From contig DATAUE010000179.1 of assembly GCA_036268425.1 (NCBI GenBank), positions 124,001 to 188,000 on the forward strand: a DNA stretch of 64,000 bases, in the 5' to 3' direction. A model generated the notes under the pieces. That model was not told the origin of the DNA. It was given only the letters and a program-made list of their open reading frames with translations, and ran no database searches. Both the position numbers and the translations under genes were made by a program. Shown piece by piece: positions 58,428-64,000 of the stretch (within the stretch, counting starts at the first letter, position 1; every line of letters begins with the position of its first letter). Origin of the DNA: DATARH01 sp036268425. Lineage in GTDB: Bacteria > Pseudomonadota > Alphaproteobacteria > ATCC43930 > CGMCC-115725.

Positions 58428-61066
58428 GCGGGCAGCAGCAGCATGACGGTGCCCTCGGCGACAATGGTGTCGAGAACCAGTGCCGTATATTGTAGCCGGT
58501 CGCGGTTTGCCGGTACCGCGGTACTGAAGGCGGCGACTGCAGAAGCGATCATTTCGGGCAGTGCGGCGGTGCGGCGGCTGACGACGGCGATCTTGTGCTC
58601 GGTGATCTGCGCGGTGATCGCGGCCGGGCTGCCGACCGCGAGATAGCCGTCGCCCAGCGACACGAAGGCGTTCGGCAATTCGCGGTTGGCGTCGGCGACC
58701 CCGCGTCCCGGCGCCGGCAGTGCCGCCAGACAGCAGATCTTGAAGAACAGGTGCGACAGCGTCACGTCTGGCGGCGCGACGCCGAACTGCCCCAGCCAGT
58801 GCTCGACCAGTGGGTAGTGCACGACGTAGCGCCGGCCGGCGATCGGATCGATCGACTGAATCGTGCCGCCTTCAACGACAGCGCAGCCGATGACGACGCC
58901 GTGCGGTTCGCCGCAGCATTCCGGGCCTTTCCACAGGAGGTCCTCGCACCACCCCTCCAGCAGCCGCTTGAGCGTGTTGCCAAGCGCGGCGGAATCGGCG
59001 TTTGCCGGAATGCCGAACAACAGCAGCCAGGCGACCCGCAGGATGATTTCGGCGATTTCGCGCCGCGCGCTGCCGGTTTCGCTGCTGGTGCCGACGCGGT
59101 CGCGTGCCATCATCTGCGATAGCCAGCCGCCGAGCGCTGCCATAATCAGCGCTTTCGGATCGCCGGCAGCGGTCGGACGCGCCGGGTCCTGGTGCAGCCA
59201 CGGCAACACCGAAGCCAGGGCCGCGCCGTCTTTTCCGAAAACCTTCTCGTAGCCGCCGAAACCGCCGCAGTCGAAGGGGGAACCGCTATCGCCGAAGCCG
59301 CCGGTGCCACAAGGGTCAACGCATGGTGCGGCGGCCAGGTCGAGCGGTTTCCCCTCGATCGCGGTTTCGGCCAGTGCGACGTTTTTGATCTGCCGGTCGC
59401 TGAACTGGATCGTCAATGTCAGGTCACCGCTGGGCGCGGGTGCGTCCTGCGGCGCGAGCAGAGGCTGTGCCTGCCAGTTCGCTACCTTGAAGACGAGATG
59501 ATCCACCCGCGACTGCTGATCGGTCAACGTGAAGGTGGTTTTTGTATCGACAGAGGCATTGAACGCCGCGTGCGAAAGATCAACTGGATCGTCCGGCTCC
59601 ACGCCGCCGCTGATGACCTGCTCGCCGCGCAGCGCCTGTCCCGATTGGGTTCCTTTGATGAATTTGGCCAGCGGGTCGCGGATAATATCGACGGTAATCG
59701 ATTTCGGCGCGGTGCCGATCAGGGTCTTCAGCGCCTCCTGGTCAGCGTCGGACAGTTGTGCCGATGGGCGTACGGTGGCGGTAACGCTGTTGTCACCGAC
59801 CGATTCGATACGCAGCCGGAACGGCGCCGCCGCCGATCCGCCGACCACCGCGACGTTGCCCAGGGGGTAGCGGGTCCGCAACTCCCGCACCTCGGCCAGG
59901 AACCGTCCGATCGGCCGGCTTTCCGGGCCGCAATCGCGCGGCGGGATCAGCCGCAGCCGTACCGACTCGCGAATGCGTGACATCTCGCAGCGGTTCGATT
60001 GCGGCGTACACGCATCGCCGTGCACCGGGCGCGGATCGGAGGGGCACTCGATATATTCGAGCAGCAGGTGCATGCCGTGCGGCCCACGCTGATGTGCGTA
60101 ACGGGCGGCGGCCGGATCGGCCAGCAGCGCGGCGATCTCGACCTTGTAGAGACTGGTCAGCGCCAGATCGTTGCCGCAGCAATCAACCCCGTAACCCGGC
60201 GTCACGCAGACCGCGCTGCCGTGCCTGCCGACATTCAGCCCCCAGACGACGCCGGCGCCGGCCGCGCGATTGTGCAGCCTTGATTTGACGCGGTGATAGC
60301 GCTGCTCGGTTTCGAGGTCCTCGCGGGTGATGAACATGCCGTTGAAAAACCGGGTGCGAACGCAGCCGCCCTCCGCCGGTGGCGTCACCAGCGTCACAGC
60401 GCCGTTTGGTGGCAGGCCGATCACGCTGCCCTCGCATGGCTCGCAGGCGACCGGGAAAAAGCTCGCGGTGTTCGGCTGGTGGGCGACGGCGAAATCACAC
60501 GGCAGATCGTTGCCGCTGGTCACCGGGATTAGTTTTGCCACGGCGAAAGCGGGCTCGATCACAACGCGGTAGCCGAGATTATTGCCGAGTTGCTCCTGCC
60601 GCGACGCCTGCACGCCGCGAAAGCGTAACGCGTCGAGCTGTTCCGACAGGCTGAACGGCCAAGCCTGGCCGGCGGCGATGTCGAGCGTGTATTCGTAGAT
60701 CGTGCTGGCCTGGAGGCTCAGTCCGCGCCCCGTTCCGATGCGCGCGACGGCCGCCTCGCTGAGCGCCGCATTGCGCCCGAGCAGAGCTTGCCCAGGCGCT
60801 GCGCCGGCTGGGATGTGCGCGGCCACGGCGTCCGGCACGAGGTTGCCGACCAGGGCCAGCGGCACCGTCATATTCTCGGCCTGCACCGTGACGCGGATCG
60901 ACAGCGGCCCGGTCAGGGCTACAAAATCGCCGGCCCAGCGCAACATCAGCCGGTCGGGCGACACCGTGTCGGCGATCGTAAAATCGAACAGGTTTTTGTC
61001 CTGGCTCGGATCGGTCCAGGTGCCAGTGGAAGCGACGATGTAGCGGGTCAGGTCGATGACGGGCAT
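58424..61066 (-). CDS. Large tail/injection-system accessory protein with RYFxGQ-type domain
   Basis: 880 residues. A recognisable domain lies at ~235-395: RTRFFNGMFITREDLETEQR, HNRAAGAGVVWGLNVGRHG, VTPGYGVDCCGNDLAL, then ECPSDPRP and CEMSRIRESVRLRL. The next protein (61136-62554) has the same order of elements. The first 230 residues are beta-rich and the last 400 mixed, including a Cys/Gly-rich stretch (CVDPCGTGGFGDSGSPFDCG). The domain is common beside phage-tail-like and injection-system genes, but I know no assigned activity. A GAGGA box precedes the ATG. It overlaps the following gene by 4 bases. Confidence 0.65.
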   Translation of the reverse strand: MPVIDLTRYIVASTGTWTDPSQDKNLFDFTIADTVSPDRLMLRWAGDFVALTGPLSIRVTVQAENMTVPLALVGNLVPDAVAAHIPAGAAPGQALLGRNAALSEAAVARIGTGRGLSLQASTIYEYTLDIAAGQAWPFSLSEQLDALRFRGVQASRQEQLGNNLGYRVVIEPAFAVAKLIPVTSGNDLPCDFAVAHQPNTASFFPVACEPCEGSVIGLPPNGAVTLVTPPAEGGCVRTRFFNGMFITREDLETEQRYHRVKSRLHNRAAGAGVVWGLNVGRHGSAVCVTPGYGVDCCGNDLALTSLYKVEIAALLADPAAARYAHQRGPHGMHLLLEYIECPSDPRPVHGDACTPQSNRCEMSRIRESVRLRLIPPRDCGPESRPIGRFLAEVRELRTRYPLGNVAVVGGSAAAPFRLRIESVGDNSVTATVRPSAQLSDADQEALKTLIGTAPKSITVDIIRDPLAKFIKGTQSGQALRGEQVISGGVEPDDPVDLSHAAFNASVDTKTTFTLTDQQSRVDHLVFKVANWQAQPLLAPQDAPAPSGDLTLTIQFSDRQIKNVALAETAIEGKPLDLAAAPCVDPCGTGGFGDSGSPFDCGGFGGYEKVFGKDGAALASVLPWLHQDPARPTAAGDPKALIMAALGGWLSQMMARDRVGTSSETGSARREIAEIILRVAWLLLFGIPANADSAALGNTLKRLLEGWCEDLLWKGPECCGEPHGVVIGCAVVEGGTIQSIDPIAGRRYVVHYPLVEHWLGQFGVAPPDVTLSHLFFKICCLAALPAPGRGVADANRELPNAFVSLGDGYLAVGSPAAITAQITEHKIAVVSRRTAALPEMIASAVAAFSTAVPANRDRLQYTALVLDTIVAEGTVMLLLPA

Positions 61067-61135
61067 GGCGTCCTCAACGGCTGCGGCAGCGGATCGCCCC
61101 TGCTGGGCCTACGGTGGGGGTTCACTGCGGCGGGT

Positions 61136-62554
61136 TCAGTAAAGCGATGGGGCCAGCACGAGCTTGCCGTCGCTGTCCTTTTGCAGGCGGAACTGGCGCG
61201 CCCAGGCGGCAGGGGTCAGCGGCTGCATCTTGCCGTTGACCGGCGGCTGGGCGCGGTCGCTCTCGATCAGCACGCGATAGCGTCCGCCATCGGCCAGTGC
61301 GCTGGGCCAGGTGAGTTCGAGATGCGGCGCCGGCGTTGTCACATAGGTGGCGGTGGCCGGCTCGGCCGCCTCCCAGCTTCCGTCATCCTTGAAGCGCGAG
61401 ACCTTGACGGTCAGTTGCGCGGGGGCGGCGAACGGATCGCGCGACAAGGCGTCGGCAGCGGGGTCCAGGGCAATCGCCAGCGTGCCGGAATCGGCGCCCG
61501 GATTGGTAAAGGTCACGCTCTGCAAATGCGGTCCCGGCCCAAGCAGTTCGGCGCCGGCCGTCGCCGCCAATGTCTGCAGCAGCGCCTGTTGCAGCACCGC
61601 GGTCGACAGGATCGACAGCCGCTCGGGGATCGTGTTGTCGGGCGCCGACAGATCGGTGACCTTGCTGCCGGTCGCGTCTAGGGTCGCCTGGAAATTCGCC
61701 AGCAGCAGGCATGGATCGGCCGGCGGGTCTGGGCAGTCGGCGCCGGCAATCTGCGCGATCATCCGCCCGATCGCATCGCCGATCGAGCCGTCGAGCACTG
61801 TCTCGGCGAGGCCGCCGGCGGCCGGCGTAGGCTTTTTGGGCGCGACGAGCTTGGCTTCGGCGTCGGTCAGCAGCTTGAGTTCGAAGCCTTCGCGGATGCG
61901 GGCGAATTCGCAGCCGCCGGCGTCGCAGCCGCAGGGATCGCGCGGCGCCGGCGCCGGGTCGCTCGGGCATTCGCGATAGCATAGCGCCACCCACAGCCGC
62001 AGACTTGTCGCAGGCGGCACGGCAGCGGGCGCTGCCAAGGTGGGCGGTGCAGCGGCGGACGGCGCAGCGGCGGACGGAACAGAGGGGGACGGGGCAGGCG
62101 TCTCTGAGGCGGGCGAGCCTTGGCCGCGTGGTGCAGACGTAGGTGGCGTAGAAGCAGATGAGGCTGGCGCCCCGGAAGCGGGTGGCGCCGGATGCGCCGC
62201 AGGATGCTGTGCATACCAGGCGGCGACATCGATGCACTGATCCCAGCCGACGATGATCTCGCGGCCGCACGCGTCGAGCGCCGCACCGCGATGCACCCGC
62301 AGCAGCGTGGTTGCGGTATTCGGCGGCGCCCCTTGCGGGAAGACATAGCGGTCTGCCGTCAAGCCGCACAGCACGCCGGCACCGTGCGCGCGCGCATTGT
62401 GAAATCGCTGCTTGCCGGCGAAATATGATTGTTCGTCGGCCAGATCGACGACGTTCAGCCGCTGGCCAAAGAAATAACGCAGCCGCACGAATTCGGCCGG
62501 CGACACGAGACAGGATTGGCTCGCGCAGGGATCCAGCAGCAGGTTTCCGTCCAT
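61136..62554 (-). CDS. Tail/injection-system accessory protein with RYFxGQ-type domain
   Basis: 472 residues from ATG 62554, which has GGGAGG 6 bases upstream. The domain reads RLRYFFGQRLNVVDLADEQS, KQRFHNARAHGAGVLCGL, HRGAALDACGREIIVGWDQ. An Ala/Pro/Ser-rich insert (~115-180) interrupts it, and then comes CYRECPSDPAP with CEFARIREGFELKLL. The match with the 880-residue neighbour, including the CPSDP...CE...RIRE block, shows that they are paralogous over ~170 residues. It lies 20 bases after the tail-protein gene and 69 bases before the 880-residue protein. The function is unknown; a role in the baseplate or fibre region is likely from position. Confidence 0.67.
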   Translation of the reverse strand: MDGNLLLDPCASQSCLVSPAEFVRLRYFFGQRLNVVDLADEQSYFAGKQRFHNARAHGAGVLCGLTADRYVFPQGAPPNTATTLLRVHRGAALDACGREIIVGWDQCIDVAAWYAQHPAAHPAPPASGAPASSASTPPTSAPRGQGSPASETPAPSPSVPSAAAPSAAAPPTLAAPAAVPPATSLRLWVALCYRECPSDPAPAPRDPCGCDAGGCEFARIREGFELKLLTDAEAKLVAPKKPTPAAGGLAETVLDGSIGDAIGRMIAQIAGADCPDPPADPCLLLANFQATLDATGSKVTDLSAPDNTIPERLSILSTAVLQQALLQTLAATAGAELLGPGPHLQSVTFTNPGADSGTLAIALDPAADALSRDPFAAPAQLTVKVSRFKDDGSWEAAEPATATYVTTPAPHLELTWPSALADGGRYRVLIESDRAQPPVNGKMQPLTPAAWARQFRLQKDSDGKLVLAPSLY

Positions 62555-62574
62555 CGCTTGCCTCCCGATATTCC

Positions 62575-64000
62575 TCAAAGCGCCGAGTCGAGACGGCGGA
62601 CATATTCCGGCCGTCGCGGACCGAGCACCGTGTCAAGGCCAAGAATGCCGCCGGATAGGCCATCACCAGCCGGAGGTCCGTCGCCATCGCCAAGCTGGAT
62701 TCGTGGCGACCCCGTCGCCGTGCCGATGACGAAATCGAGGCCGACCCGGCTCTGCAAACCGACCCGCGCGTCCGGAAAGATCGCTTCCAGGTGATGGCTC
62801 GTATGAGCCGGTTTGTTGACCTCAACGATGCGGTCGACCGCGCGCAGCGTCACCTTGGTGTCGCACGGGTCGTTGACGTAGACGTAAATTGTGAAGCGGT
62901 GCGCATAACTCGCCCACAGCACGGCATCGGGCGGCAACGGTGCTGACCCGACAGTGCCGAGGATCGGCAGGCCGCAGCCGAGAATGCTGCCGGGGCGGCC
63001 TAGAAATGACGGTTGCGCCGGCCGTTCGAGCCAGCTTTCGACAATCGCCGGGCGGATGCCGGTATAGATTTCGACATAGCGCTCGATGCCGGCGATCGTG
63101 CCGCGGGTGCGGTAGAGCGATATCGCCTCGCCAACCAGTGCGCGCCGCGGTTCGACCGGCCACGAGGGATCGAACGCCAGATCAATCAGCGCGGCGAGCC
63201 AGTCGATCACCTCGCGCGGTGCGGCATCGGGATCGATCTCGCGGGAGAAATCGACGTAGCGGTCTTCGATGCCGGTAAAAACATGCTCGAACAGCGCCAG
63301 AAACCGGTCGGTGAACGACGCCGCATCGGGGTCGCGGCGATACGCCGTCGGCAGCAGGTCGAGCCCGCTTATCCTGGGGTAGTAGGCACGGATCGCTCGG
63401 ATCGACGGGGTGGCGGTGCCGTCATCGCTCTGTAAAGTTGCACGCAGCCACAGAAAGCGGCCGCGCGACGATTGCACCAACTGCTCGGGGACAGCGCGGG
63501 TAAAGGGCACCAATGCGCCGCTTGGATCATGTGGCGCCGACCATAAAGGCGCCCCGGGGTTGGCCGTGTCGGACGTGAAGGTCTCGATCAGGACACGCGT
63601 CCCCGGCGGCGGATCGCTGCCCAGTTCAACCGTGACGCGGTGCCAGAGGATGCCGGGCCGGCCGCCGTCGAGCGCGCGGCTGTAAAACGCTCCACTGCGC
63701 TCGAACCGCCGGCCGAGCGTCAGCGCCAACAGGCGCAGCGCGGCATGCACTTCGGCGAGTCGGGCGCCGCCGTCATCCTCCGGCGCGGCGCACGGCCCGC
63801 AATTCCCGACCAGAAAACGTGGCACCCGGTCGCCATAGGCACGGTCGAGCGCACCCAGCGCCACCGCGCCGCCGGCCAGCGGCGCCACCAGGGTCGCGAG
63901 CTCGACATCGCCGAGCCGGGTCGTGTCCGGGGCATAGCATTGCAGGCGTGGCAGCCACGCATCGGCGACCAGGAGATTGCCGCTGCCGTCGATCATCACG
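62575..64000 (-). CDS. Phage tail protein (TIGR02242-type), injection-system baseplate component, partial
   Basis: At least 475 residues; the N-terminus is beyond the right edge. Residues near the middle carry LLPTAYRRDPDAASFTDRFL ... REVIDWLAALIDLAFDP ... GEAISLYRTRGTIAGIERYV, which is the gpI-like/TIGR02242 tail-protein domain found in eCIS and phage-tail-like particles next to the baseplate assembly proteins. The visible N-terminal part (DGSGNLLVADAWLPRLQCYA) looks like an NHL/beta-propeller-like extension. It is the first visible gene of the minus-strand operon. The C-terminus ends LGPRRPEYVRRLDSAL, with a small downstream gap of 20 bases. Confidence 0.8.
   Translation of the reverse strand, partial: VMIDGSGNLLVADAWLPRLQCYAPDTTRLGDVELATLVAPLAGGAVALGALDRAYGDRVPRFLVGNCGPCAAPEDDGGARLAEVHAALRLLALTLGRRFERSGAFYSRALDGGRPGILWHRVTVELGSDPPPGTRVLIETFTSDTANPGAPLWSAPHDPSGALVPFTRAVPEQLVQSSRGRFLWLRATLQSDDGTATPSIRAIRAYYPRISGLDLLPTAYRRDPDAASFTDRFLALFEHVFTGIEDRYVDFSREIDPDAAPREVIDWLAALIDLAFDPSWPVEPRRALVGEAISLYRTRGTIAGIERYVEIYTGIRPAIVESWLERPAQPSFLGRPGSILGCGLPILGTVGSAPLPPDAVLWASYAHRFTIYVYVNDPCDTKVTLRAVDRIVEVNKPAHTSHHLEAIFPDARVGLQSRVGLDFVIGTATGSPRIQLGDGDGPPAGDGLSGGILGLDTVLGPRRPEYVRRLDSAL

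Noticed and set aside
62040..62240. Gly/Ala-rich small plus-strand gene
   Set aside because: It is the antisense of the Ala/Pro/Ser-rich insert of the accessory protein at 61136-62554.

Overview
The window is GC-rich and gene-dense, and it reads as chromosome from an alphaproteobacterium, probably an environmental or soil lineage. Pointers are the thiO-thiS-thiG order behind a TPP riboswitch, a SapC-family protein, MmgE/PrpD, several PF04909 amidohydrolases and luciferase-like oxidoreductases, and a Ku-type protein. The taxon is an inference; no rRNA or other phylogenetic marker is present. I see no tRNA, rRNA, CRISPR array, transposase or integrase.

Layout. (1) 1-12568, plus strand: the 3' end of a giant beta-helix surface protein, followed by a tight operon. 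The operon encodes a GAF/HlyD fusion protein, a PqqD-like/M50 metalloprotease/lipoyl fusion, a short SecA-like ATPase, a small periplasmic HlyD-type adaptor and a SapC-family protein. I read this as a dedicated export and surface-assembly cassette for the giant protein. (2) 12650-24405: a catabolic and detoxification region. It holds an alpha/beta hydrolase with an apparent Cys nucleophile, a beta-propeller lactonase, two amidohydrolases, a peptide-type ABC binding protein, a PhyH dioxygenase, a two-component flavin monooxygenase and an MsnO8-type oxidoreductase. (3) 24409-33293: DUF1499 protein, class A penicillin-binding protein, rhomboid protease, the thiOSG operon with its riboswitch, a NIPSNAP protein, a uracil/deoxyinosine-DNA glycosylase-like protein and an aspartoacylase-like protein. 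(4) 33525-43109: two F420/FMN luciferase-like enzymes, a VapBC module with a 28-bp perfect palindrome as likely operator, threonine synthase, a Ku protein fused to a Pro/Glu-rich linker and ChW-like repeats, and a membrane-anchored MurF-like ligase plus alpha/beta hydrolase divergent from D-Ala-D-Ala ligase. (5) 43279-47341: cupin, amidohydrolase and MmgE/PrpD. (6) 47534-64000, minus strand, running off the right edge: the 3' half of a contractile-injection-system (eCIS-type) operon. In transcription order it has a phage tail protein, two paralogous accessory proteins sharing an RYFxGQ domain, a large Ala-rich protein, two very large DUF4157 proteins with repeat linkers and PD-(D/E)XK-like C-termini, and a flavin oxidoreductase/halogenase-like protein.

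The two most notable systems are at the two ends. On the left is a SecA-like/M50/HlyD cassette next to a giant repeat protein. On the right is an eCIS locus whose likely cargo proteins are translationally coupled to each other and to a flavoenzyme. Smaller oddities are a thiO gene with no canonical start codon in front of its FAD-binding motif, a 14-bp tandem repeat that puts Gly-Gly-stop at the end of thiS in all three frames, and the Ku-ChW fusion.
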